Part shown: piece by piece, positions 56,192 to 63,959 of the stretch
Layout: every line of letters begins with the position of its first letter
Numbering within the stretch: the first letter of the stretch is position 1
Assembly: GCF_009829075.1 (NCBI RefSeq)
Contig: NZ_WUQZ01000005.1
Coordinates: forward strand, 106,793-170,792
Reading direction: 5' to 3'
Length of the DNA: 64,000 nt
DNA from: Sphingobacterium composti
GTDB taxonomy: Bacteria; Bacteroidota; Bacteroidia; Sphingobacteriales; Sphingobacteriaceae
Notes under the pieces: model-generated
What the model was told of the DNA's origin: nothing
Database searches by the model: none
Seen by the model: only the letters and a program-made list of their open reading frames with translations
Program-made: the position numbers and the translations under genes

Positions 56192-58810
56192 ATGAGTATA
56201 GCAAAGACTTATAATCCGAAAGAAGCAGAAGAAAAATGGTATTCTTACTGGATGGAAAACGGATTTTTCCGTTCTACACCAGATGAGCGTGAACCATACA
56301 CAATTGTCATGCCTCCACCAAACGTCACTGGTGTGTTGCACATGGGACACATGTTGAACAATACCATCCAAGATGTATTGATTCGTCGTGCACGTATGCA
56401 AGGTAAAAATGCATGCTGGGTACCGGGTACTGACCACGCCTCTATCGCTACGGAAGCTAAAGTCGTTGCCATGTTGAAAGAACAAGGAATTGACAAAAAA
56501 TCATTGACTCGTGAGGATTTCTTGAAACATGCTTGGGAATGGAAAGAGAAATACGGAGGCATCATCCTAAAGCAATTAGAAAAATTAGGTGCTTCATGCG
56601 ATTGGGATCGCACCAAATTCACGATGGATCCTGACTTGTCAGAAGCCGTTATCGATACATTCATCAAGTTCTACAAAGATGGTTATATCTATCGTGGTGT
56701 TCGTATGGTAAACTGGGATCCACAAGGTAAAACAGCCCTTTCTGATGAAGAAGTAATCCGTAAAGAAGTAAATCAAAAATTATATTACATCCGTTATAAA
56801 ATCAAAGATTCGGATGAATTTATCATCATAGCGACTACGCGTCCGGAGACGATTATGGCGGATACTGCCATCTGTATCAACCCTAACGATGAACGCTATC
56901 AACACCTTAAAGGAAAGACAGTTATCGTTCCATTGATAAATCGTGAAATTCCGATTATCCAAGACGAATATGTAGAGATGGAATTCGGTACAGGATGTTT
57001 GAAAGTAACGCCTGCACACGATTTGAATGACTACGAATTAGGTCAAAAACACAATCTTCCAGTTATCGACATCTTAAACGATGATGGTACATTAAACGAA
57101 AAAGCAGAAATATTAGTAGGCGAAGATCGTTTCATCGCACGTAAAAAAGTCGCTAAATTATTAGAAGAAGTTGGTCAAATCGAGAAAATCGAAGACTACA
57201 AATCACAAGTTGGTTTCTCTGAACGTACAGATGCTGCTATCGAACCAAAATTATCGATGCAATGGTTCTGTAAAATGGACGAATTAGCAAAACCAGCTTT
57301 ACAATATGTTGAAGACGGCACCATCAAATTGATTCCTGAAAAATTCTTTGCTTCGTACAAGCACTGGATGGAAAATGTGAAAGACTGGTGTATCTCACGT
57401 CAATTGTGGTGGGGACAACGTATTCCGGCTTGGTACAATGACAAAAACGAATGGGTTGTTGCGAAAACTGAAGCGGATGCTATCAAAGAGTTTGAAGCAC
57501 AAGGCAAATCTACAGCAGGTATTCGTCAAGAAGACGACGTATTGGATACTTGGTTCTCTTCAGGCTTATGGCCAATGTCCGTTTTTGATGGTGTTCGTAA
57601 CCCTGAAAATGAAGATTTCAAATATTACTACCCGACGAATGACTTAGTGACTGCACCAGAAATTTTATTCTTCTGGGTAGCACGTATGATCATTATGGGA
57701 CATGATTATACACAAAAACCTCCTTTCCGCAATGTATACTTAACAGGTATCGTGCGTGACAAGTTAGGTCGTAAGATGTCAAAATCATTGGGTAACTCCC
57801 CTGATCCTATCGAGTTGATGGAACAATATGGTACTGATGGTGTACGTGTAGGTATGTTGTTATCTTCTCCTGCCGGAAATGACTTGATGTTTGACGTGTC
57901 TTACTGTGAGCAAGGTCGTAACTTCGCTAACAAAATCTGGAATGCATTCCGTTTGGTAAAAGGTTGGGAAACAACAAATACGCCAGCTACTGAAGCGCAA
58001 AAAACTGCGGCTGTATGGTTTGAAAACCGTTTCAACCAAGCTGTAGCTGAAATCGATGAACACTTCGCAAATTACCGTTTGTCAGATGCCTTAATGGCAA
58101 CTTACAAATTGATTTGGGATGATTTCTGTGCTTGGTACTTGGAATTAGTAAAACCTGCTTACCAACAACCAATAGAAGCCGAAACATTAGAAACTGTTAA
58201 AGCTTTCTTCCAAAAAGTATTGGCATTGGCACATCCTTTCATGCCTTTCTTGACAGAAGAATTGTACCATGATGAAATTTTCGGAGCTCGCGATGCTAAT
58301 GATTGTATCATCGTTGCTGAATACCCTAAAGTAGCTGCTTTTGACGAGAACATCATTAAGGAATTTGCGACAGTACAACAAATCATTTCGGAGGTTCGTG
58401 CGGTACGTAACTCCAAAGGTATTTCGCCAAAAGTTGAATTGCCTTTGGCGATTAGCAACACCGATATTGATTTTGCGAAATACCAAGAATCTATTATCAA
58501 ATTGGCGAACATTTCTGAACTGACTTTCGTACAAGAGAAAGTAACAGGTGCTTTAAGCTTCTTAGCTGGTAAAACAGAATGTTATGTACAGTTGGCTGCT
58601 GATAATATTGACGTAGAAGCAGAACGCGAACGTATAACAAAGGAAATCGAGTACTTAAAAGGTTTCTTAGTATCCGTAGATAAGAAATTATCAAACGAAC
58701 GTTTCGTTCAAAATGCAAAATCAGAAATCGTACAAAACGAACAAAACAAAAAAGCAGATGCTGAAGCTAAGATCCAAATCTTAGAAGAAAGCTTAGCGAA
58801 TTTGGGATAA
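56192..58810 (+). CDS. valS: Valine-tRNA ligase
   Basis: The 872-residue class I synthetase charges tRNA-Val. PPPNVTGVLHMGHMLNNTIQ contains the HIGH-type motif (HMGH) near residue 48. GRKMSKSLGNSPDPIEL contains KMSKS near residue 530. It has a CP1 editing domain (IATTRPETIMADTAICINP) and ends in a coiled-coil arm with ERERITKEIEYLKGFL. Length and motifs are normal. Codon use is biased as in a highly expressed gene. Confidence 0.98.
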   Translation: MSIAKTYNPKEAEEKWYSYWMENGFFRSTPDEREPYTIVMPPPNVTGVLHMGHMLNNTIQDVLIRRARMQGKNACWVPGTDHASIATEAKVVAMLKEQGIDKKSLTREDFLKHAWEWKEKYGGIILKQLEKLGASCDWDRTKFTMDPDLSEAVIDTFIKFYKDGYIYRGVRMVNWDPQGKTALSDEEVIRKEVNQKLYYIRYKIKDSDEFIIIATTRPETIMADTAICINPNDERYQHLKGKTVIVPLINREIPIIQDEYVEMEFGTGCLKVTPAHDLNDYELGQKHNLPVIDILNDDGTLNEKAEILVGEDRFIARKKVAKLLEEVGQIEKIEDYKSQVGFSERTDAAIEPKLSMQWFCKMDELAKPALQYVEDGTIKLIPEKFFASYKHWMENVKDWCISRQLWWGQRIPAWYNDKNEWVVAKTEADAIKEFEAQGKSTAGIRQEDDVLDTWFSSGLWPMSVFDGVRNPENEDFKYYYPTNDLVTAPEILFFWVARMIIMGHDYTQKPPFRNVYLTGIVRDKLGRKMSKSLGNSPDPIELMEQYGTDGVRVGMLLSSPAGNDLMFDVSYCEQGRNFANKIWNAFRLVKGWETTNTPATEAQKTAAVWFENRFNQAVAEIDEHFANYRLSDALMATYKLIWDDFCAWYLELVKPAYQQPIEAETLETVKAFFQKVLALAHPFMPFLTEELYHDEIFGARDANDCIIVAEYPKVAAFDENIIKEFATVQQIISEVRAVRNSKGISPKVELPLAISNTDIDFAKYQESIIKLANISELTFVQEKVTGALSFLAGKTECYVQLAADNIDVEAERERITKEIEYLKGFLVSVDKKLSNERFVQNAKSEIVQNEQNKKADAEAKIQILEESLANLG

Positions 58811-58819
58811 AATTTCTAC

Positions 58820-58850
58820 AGGTCATTTCGACCTATAGGGAGAAATCTAA
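58820..58850 (+). repeat. Copy 3 of the interspersed intergenic repeat
   Basis: AGGTCATTTCGACCTATAGG followed by GAGAAATCTAA lies 10 bases after the valS stop. It has the same core TCATTTCGA and trailing GAGAAATCTA as the other copies. Confidence 0.65.
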
Positions 58851-58876
58851 ACGTTAATATATCTTAGAGAGTATTA

Positions 58877-58908
58877 AAAAATCCTCAGCAAATTTGCTGA
58901 GGATTTTT
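58877..58908. terminator. Terminator between valS and the lipoprotein gene
   Basis: AAAATCCTCAGCAAA and its complement form a perfect stem with A and T runs on either side. The flanking genes converge here. Confidence 0.9.
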
Positions 58909-58928
58909 GCTTGAAATAATATTCCAAC

Positions 58929-59600
58929 TTAATTTAACTTATATTCAATCAGGCTATATGTATCAGAATAGTCTTCACCACTAAATATCACTCTAATCGG
59001 CCCCACACCTTTTGATAACCAATACACTTCTTTCGTTTCCGTAATTTCGTTCGTTAAAGAATTTGTTATTTTCTGAATTAATTCAGTCTTAATCACATCC
59101 TTATATGTCCTACCATAAATTGACTCACTATTAGATTTCTCTAAAATACGCCCAGTGTGCGTATATGTTAGCGTCCCATCTCCCATAGAAGATTTGAAAG
59201 TTAGAGTCATATTTTCTGTCCAAGTCTCATTAACTGCTTTAGTCGTATTAATATACGTAATTACCCCTCCTCCGATTTCAGCATCTTGTTGCTCTGTGGG
59301 GGCGTAATACATTTTAAAAATTCCATTTTCTTCACGTACTGCCAAAGGATAACTTACCTCATCATCTTGATTAATGAAACTAAAATAATCTTTGCCTTGG
59401 AAATTCACGGTATGGAAAATTTTGATTTCATTGGTGTCCTTTTCTACGTCGTTATACAGCTTCCAAGTATTAGCTGTTTTAAAAGGCCAGTAAGATTCAT
59501 TACCCGGAATAATTACCGAACCATCATCTGATTTTGAACAGCTAATAAAAGTGACACAAGTCAACACACAAAAGCACAAAAAAAAGTTTAGTTTTTTCAT
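58929..59600 (-). CDS. Hypothetical lipoprotein, 223 aa
   Basis: I start it at ATG 59600 (MKKLNFFLCFCVLTC), which gives a proper lipoprotein signal with TFISCSKSDDGS. The mature part has beta-strand-rich sequence such as YWPFKTANTWKLYND and EVYWLSKGVGPIRV. This pattern is seen in outer-membrane-associated lipoproteins of Bacteroidota with no assigned function. It is monocistronic, convergent with valS. Confidence 0.78.
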   Translation of the reverse strand: MKKLNFFLCFCVLTCVTFISCSKSDDGSVIIPGNESYWPFKTANTWKLYNDVEKDTNEIKIFHTVNFQGKDYFSFINQDDEVSYPLAVREENGIFKMYYAPTEQQDAEIGGGVITYINTTKAVNETWTENMTLTFKSSMGDGTLTYTHTGRILEKSNSESIYGRTYKDVIKTELIQKITNSLTNEITETKEVYWLSKGVGPIRVIFSGEDYSDTYSLIEYKLN

Positions 59601-59816
59601 AGTAAAAATTAATTTATAGGGTTTAAAATTCAAAGTATAAATCCGGTAGATGAACTTTGGATTCTATTGTAAAACGATATCCTTTGAATTTATGCTACAA
59701 ACGCTTATTAAAGATATTTTGGAAGAGGAAATTCATTTGTTAAATTATTGTTATAAAACAACCCAAGTTTGTATTGATAGACAACAAATCTTATATTTAA
59801 AACAAAAACAAATACT

Positions 59817-60491
59817 ATGAATATATTAAAATCAGCTTTTTTGGCTACTGCAATATTTGCTTCTCAAGCTACATTTGCACAATTCAAGCAAACGCCTCTT
59901 CCTTATGCATTCAATGCTTTAGAAGGTGCTATTGATGCGCAAACAATGGAAATCCACTATGGTAAACACGCTGCTGCTTATACGACAAATTTAAATAAAG
60001 CTATCGCAGGAACTCCAACCGAAAAAGAAAGTATTGAGTCAATTCTAGGTTCTATTAGCAAGCAATCTGCAGCAGTGCGTAACAATGGCGGTGGTCACTA
60101 TAACCATGAATTGTTTTGGTCTATCTTGACGCCAAAAGCTAATACAAAACCTTCTGCTAAATTGGAAAAAGCAATCAATGATACTTTTGGTTCTGTAGAT
60201 GCATTGAAAGAAAAAATCAACGCTGCTGGAGCAGCACGATTCGGTTCAGGTTGGTCATGGTTGTCAGTAGACAAAACAGGAAAGTTATTCGTTTCTTCGA
60301 CAGCTAATCAAGACAATCCATTGATGGATGTAGTGGAAGAGAGAGGCACACCTATTTTAGGTCTTGATGTGTGGGAGCATGCTTATTATTTGCGTTACCA
60401 AAACAAACGTGCTGATTATTTAACTTCGATTTGGAACATTATTAATTGGGATGAAGTTTCAGCTCGTTATGAAAAAGCTTTAAAGAAATAA
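59817..60491 (+). CDS. Exported Fe/Mn superoxide dismutase
   Basis: The 224-residue protein has a signal peptide (1-22, ending FAQ) in front of a complete Fe/Mn-SOD. The four metal ligands are visible in MEIHYGKHAAAY (His), NGGGHYNHELFW (His) and LGLDVWEHAYYL (Asp and His). It converts superoxide to peroxide and oxygen, here outside the cytoplasm. Gly-Gly before His (NNGGGHYNH) does not settle iron or manganese use. It is followed by an inverted-repeat element. Confidence 0.94.
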   Translation: MNILKSAFLATAIFASQATFAQFKQTPLPYAFNALEGAIDAQTMEIHYGKHAAAYTTNLNKAIAGTPTEKESIESILGSISKQSAAVRNNGGGHYNHELFWSILTPKANTKPSAKLEKAINDTFGSVDALKEKINAAGAARFGSGWSWLSVDKTGKLFVSSTANQDNPLMDVVEERGTPILGLDVWEHAYYLRYQNKRADYLTSIWNIINWDEVSARYEKALKK

Positions 60492-60508
60492 TATTACAAA
60501 TATTTTAT

Positions 60509-60590
60509 CGTCATTTCGAATGCAACAACGTGCAGTGAGTAATCTAGAATAGTAGATATACAAGCTAACTTAATGATTCGAAATGGCGAT
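60509..60590. repeat. Copy 4 of the intergenic repeat, with inverted ends
   Basis: The left end is CGTCATTTCGAAT, followed by GCAGTGAGTAATCTAGAATAG. The right end ATTCGAAATGGCG (60575-60587) is nearly its inverse complement. The whole can fold as a long hairpin downstream of the SOD gene and may act as its terminator. Confidence 0.65.
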
Positions 60591-60603
60591 TTTGTTTTAG
60601 TAT

Positions 60604-60645
60604 TTCACCGAAAAAACACCCAGCCTCACCGACTTTTCGTCTTAG
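60604..60645 (+). promoter_or_regulatory. Paired TTCACCGA operator, copy C
   Basis: TTCACCGAAAAA begins at 60604 and CTCACCGACTTT at 60625, 21 bases apart. They start 80 and 59 bases upstream of the -7 element at 60684, exactly as in copy B. Confidence 0.7.
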
Positions 60646-60683
60646 CACGCCTATTCCCTCTCCTTTCATTTCCTTACAGCCTC

Positions 60684-60691
60684 TATCTTTG
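60684..60691 (+). promoter_or_regulatory. -7 element for the DUF4342 gene
   Basis: TATCTTTG matches TAnnTTTG, 27 bases before the ATG at 60719. Confidence 0.65.
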
Positions 60692-60718
60692 AAATATAAA
60701 TTTTAAACAAAGAACATT

Positions 60719-60988
60719 ATGGCAACTAAAAGAATATTTTCAATCAACGGAAGCACAATAAATAATATGATCAAAGGCTTGTTCGCGAATATTAATGATT
60801 CTAGATTTGTAGCAACTTCCAAATCAGGCAACAACATTGTTAACCTTCCACTTTTATTGGTAATTTTTGCTGCGATTCTTTTTCCGGTAATATTAATAGT
60901 TGGAGTGATTTTATGTGTTATCTTCAAAGTTAACATTTCGATTGAACGTGAACATAAAAAAGAAACAAAATTAATAGAAAATATATAG
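60719..60988 (+). CDS. DUF4342-like small membrane protein
   Basis: The 89-residue protein fits the DUF4342 pattern: an N-terminal strand (KRIFSINGSTINNMIKGLF), a central basic/polar strand and NLPLLL. One long membrane segment follows (about 46-70), then VNISIER near the end. The function is unknown. Its promoter has the same paired operator as the two NTF2-like genes 31 kb away, so the three are probably co-regulated. Confidence 0.75.
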   Translation: MATKRIFSINGSTINNMIKGLFANINDSRFVATSKSGNNIVNLPLLLVIFAAILFPVILIVGVILCVIFKVNISIEREHKKETKLIENI

Positions 60989-61025
60989 ACAGTTAATCAA
61001 CTATAATTCTATCATTAGAATTCAT

Positions 61026-61064
61026 AAGTCATGCTAGTCAAATATTTTAGCATGGCTTCTTTTT
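61026..61064 (+). terminator. Terminator after the DUF4342 gene
   Basis: AAGTCATGCTA pairs, with one G-T wobble, with TAGCATGGCTT and is followed by a T-rich stretch. Confidence 0.75.
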
Positions 61065-61109
61065 ATTTATATCACAACAATAATTTCATCAATACATAAA
61101 CTTTAAAAA

Positions 61110-61460
61110 ATGAAAAATTATATTCCTTTTATAATAGTTATTGCACTTTTAAGTTCTTGTAGTAGGATTTCGTTTGATATTACAAATGAATCAAAATTTG
61201 ATATCGATTCATTAAAAATTCAAGCAAACGAAAACTTGAACGAAACATACCTATCATTAAAACCTAATGAATCCAAAAAGTATATTTTGGATATGAGTTA
61301 AATTACAAAAGTCGACGGCTCTTACTATCTTACCTACAAAATTAATGGCATTAGGAAATCTCACAATTTTGGATATTATACAAATGGATCTCCGTCGGAA
61401 AGTTTGATTGAAATTAAAATATATAATGATACAGTAAAAACTCTAGTAATTAAAAGATAA
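61110..61460 (+). pseudogene. Small lipoprotein with an internal in-frame TAA
   Basis: From ATG 61110 the frame encodes a lipoprotein (ALLSSCSRISF) of 63 residues ending at TAA 61299-61301. The same frame then continues without a stop as ITKVDGSYYLTYKINGIRKS and ESLIEIKIYNDTVKTLVIKR to a stop at 61458. The joined 117-codon frame looks like one beta-rich lipoprotein, so the TAA is probably a nonsense mutation. The truncated form could still be made and anchored. The family is unknown. Confidence 0.6.
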
Positions 61461-61862
61461 TTATAGGCATCGAATTATAAGCCACAATAAAACCAAAAGT
61501 TGCAGATTATTAACACATTAATATGGAAACAGAAATATAATTTGCAATTATAAAATTAATCTCAATATATTTGTCCTGACAAAAAAAGTTTAACCCTTTA
61601 ATAAAACGAAGAAAATGCGTGTGCTAAATTCCACTTATTCGACTTCATCAGCAACAGATTTTGCTGAGGTCCTTCTTCGTGCTTATATCCTATCGTAATT
61701 TCAATATTATCATAATATATATAAAGCTCGAAGACAATTCGGGCTTTTTTTATGTGTAATCTCATGATTAAAAACATCATTTTACCTTAAGAATTTCTCG
61801 AATATTTATTCAAAACATATTCAACTCTATGTTGAATAATTTTTAAAATTTAAATAATTCAA
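61461..61862. other. Intergenic region upstream of rtcB with RNA-like structure
   Basis: I see no convincing gene in this 402-base gap. CGAAGAA (61607-61613) can pair with TTCTTCG (61673-61679), enclosing the hairpin CAGCAA-n6-TTGCTG (61649-61666). A terminator-like hairpin lies at 61725-61751. Together these could mark a short structured RNA or a leader ahead of rtcB. Confidence 0.4.
61725..61751 (+). terminator. Intrinsic terminator upstream of rtcB
   Basis: AGCTCGAA (61725-61732) pairs with TTCGGGCT (61738-61745) and is followed by T6-7. No protein gene ends just upstream, so it may end a small RNA. Confidence 0.65.
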
Positions 61863-63254
61863 ATGGGAAGTAAACTCTCAGGTAAAGACCTTATAAAATT
61901 AGGTTTTCCACAAAATAATGTTGTGAATATTGCATTAGGGCAAATTCATCGCTATCGCAAACGCGAGAAAAAAGAAAGAATTTTAGTAGAAGCTAAAGAA
62001 GTATTATCATCACCAGAACAATATATTAGTGACGGCATTTGGGGAAAAATAGCAGAAGCCTTAATCAAGCCAGTTGAAATACGTATGCAGCAATTAAACA
62101 GTATGCGTGCGCCTTTTTCAATTTTTGGAGAAAATGAAATTGATGAACAAGCCAAAAGGCAACTGTATGATGCACTAAAACTGCCAGTAGCAATACGAGG
62201 TGCCTTGATGCCTGATGCCCACAGTGGCTATGGACTACCAATTGGCGGAGTATTGGCCACAGACAATGCGGTTATTCCATATGGTGTAGGCGTAGATATC
62301 GGTTGCCGCATGTCATTATCTATATACGATTTGCCAGCGACTTATTTGAATGGAAAAACATTCCAGTTGACAAACATCATAAAAGATAACACCAAATTTG
62401 GAATGAATGAGGTTCATAAGCATAAGAGTGACCATCCTATCCTTGACAGAAAAGAATTTCAGGATATTCCTTTGCTTAAAAGTCTCAAAGATAAAGCATT
62501 CAAACAGCTAGGTACATCTGGCGGAGGTAATCATTTCGTAGAATTCGGCATTGTAAAAATTCATACTGAAAGTGAAGCATTAAATATTCCAAAAGGCGAA
62601 TATATAGCCGTCTTGGCACACTCAGGTTCAAGAGGATTAGGCGCTAACATTGCGAAGCATTACACTTATTTAGCTACAAAACAATGCCCATTGCCTCGAA
62701 ATGTCCAACATTTAGCATGGCTGGATATGAATACACACGATGGACAGGAATATTGGTTAGCAATGAATTTAGCTGGTGATTACGCAAAAGCTTGTCACGA
62801 TGATATTCACCGAAGAATTGCAAAAGCATTGGGTAAACAACCTTTAACAAAAATCGAAAACCACCATAATTTTGCGTGGAAAGAAATGATTGGAGGAAAA
62901 GAGTGCATAGTCCACCGCAAAGGAGCCACACCCGCGCAAAATGGTGTGCTTGGCATTATTCCTGGCTCTATGACTACGGAAGGCTATATTATCGAAGGTA
63001 AAGGCAATATCTTAAGCCTGAATTCAGCTTCACATGGCGCGGGAAGATTAATGTCTCGCGCTGCCTGCAAAAATTCAATTACTAAAAGCCAGATGTTTAA
63101 AGAAATTGAAAATAAAGGTGTAGAATTGATTGGTGGAAGTGTCGATGAATCGCCAATGGCTTATAAAGACATAAAAAAAGTCATTGCTCTACAAAGCGAA
63201 TTAGTCAATATTTTAGGTACGTTCACGCCTAAAATTGTAAGAATGGATAAATAG
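61863..63254 (+). CDS. rtcB: RtcB-family RNA ligase (RtcB2-like, paired with PrfH)
   Basis: The 463-residue protein has PDAHSGYGLPIGGVLA, YGVGVDIGCRMS (Asp and Cys metal ligands), GTSGGGNHFVEFG, VLAHSGSRGLG and NHHNFAWKE. HRKGATPAQ follows, with the active-site His of SASHGAGR. RtcB joins RNA 2',3'-cyclic phosphate and 5'-OH ends with GTP and Mn2+. Copies in front of prfH (RtcB2 type) are known to repair cleaved 16S rRNA in the decoding centre. It lies 9 bases before prfH. Confidence 0.95.
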   Translation: MGSKLSGKDLIKLGFPQNNVVNIALGQIHRYRKREKKERILVEAKEVLSSPEQYISDGIWGKIAEALIKPVEIRMQQLNSMRAPFSIFGENEIDEQAKRQLYDALKLPVAIRGALMPDAHSGYGLPIGGVLATDNAVIPYGVGVDIGCRMSLSIYDLPATYLNGKTFQLTNIIKDNTKFGMNEVHKHKSDHPILDRKEFQDIPLLKSLKDKAFKQLGTSGGGNHFVEFGIVKIHTESEALNIPKGEYIAVLAHSGSRGLGANIAKHYTYLATKQCPLPRNVQHLAWLDMNTHDGQEYWLAMNLAGDYAKACHDDIHRRIAKALGKQPLTKIENHHNFAWKEMIGGKECIVHRKGATPAQNGVLGIIPGSMTTEGYIIEGKGNILSLNSASHGAGRLMSRAACKNSITKSQMFKEIENKGVELIGGSVDESPMAYKDIKKVIALQSELVNILGTFTPKIVRMDK

Positions 63255-63263
63255 AAAAAATGT

Positions 63264-63959
63264 ATGAAAAAGCAGCTATTAATTACATCAGGAAGAGGTC
63301 CACAAGAATGCAATTTGGCAGTACAGCATGTATTTAACAAAATTCAATATGAAGCAAGGCAATATGATTTGAAAACTGAAATAATTACTTTAGAAAAAGA
63401 AAATGGAACTATATGTTCCATTATTTTATCAATTAATGGTTCTCGCGTACAAGAATTTACTGAAAGATGGATTGGTACAGTTCAATGGATTTGTAAAAGT
63501 CCAATTCGCAAAAATCATAAACGTAAAAACTGGTTTATTGCTGTAATAGAAGCTGAAGAACAAACAACACATTTGTTGGATGAAAAGTTAATTCAGTTTG
63601 AAACTATGCGGAGTTCTGGTGCGGGGGGGCAACATGTGAATAAAGTAAGTTCAGCTGTACGAGCTATATATCCACCATTAAATATAGCAGTTCAAGTGAT
63701 GGATACACGTTCTCAACTTCAAAATAAACAAATTGCTATTCAGCGCATTCAACAGAAAATAGCTCAAATAGAACATTCTAATACTGATAAACAAACAAAT
63801 GAAAATTGGATGAATCAAGCTCAGATAGCTCGAGGCAATCCAATTAGAATATTTGAAGGAATCAAGTTCGTGGAAAATCGGATAGGAGGAACGGGATTAA
63901 TTCCCGTTCCGACCTTCCACAGCACCGCACGTACCGTTCGGTATACGGCGCTTCCCTAA
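63264..63959 (+). CDS. prfH: Peptide chain release factor homologue PrfH, C-terminus altered by intron insertion
   Basis: The protein has the release-factor GGQ motif (SSGAGGQHVNKVSS, GGQ at 121-123) but lacks a codon-reading domain, as is typical of PrfH. The domain should end near NPIRIFEGIKF (about residue 202). The following 27 residues (from about ENRIGG) come from the 3' end of a group II intron on the opposite strand. The native last codons lie beyond the intron, outside the window. PrfH releases peptides from ribosomes with broken 16S rRNA so that RtcB can act. The catalytic part is intact. Confidence 0.92.
   Translation: MKKQLLITSGRGPQECNLAVQHVFNKIQYEARQYDLKTEIITLEKENGTICSIILSINGSRVQEFTERWIGTVQWICKSPIRKNHKRKNWFIAVIEAEEQTTHLLDEKLIQFETMRSSGAGGQHVNKVSSAVRAIYPPLNIAVQVMDTRSQLQNKQIAIQRIQQKIAQIEHSNTDKQTNENWMNQAQIARGNPIRIFEGIKFVENRIGGTGLIPVPTFHSTARTVRYTALP

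Noticed and set aside
61598..61780. A 60-codon minus-strand frame containing KHEEGPQQNLLLMKS
   Set aside because: It spans the terminator-like hairpin and the stem structure upstream of rtcB and has no start context. It is more likely the reverse of a structured region than a gene.
63888..63910. The palindrome near the right edge as a simple prfH terminator
   Set aside because: It is followed by a second hairpin with the full domain V pattern and has no T run. A group II intron end explains both.
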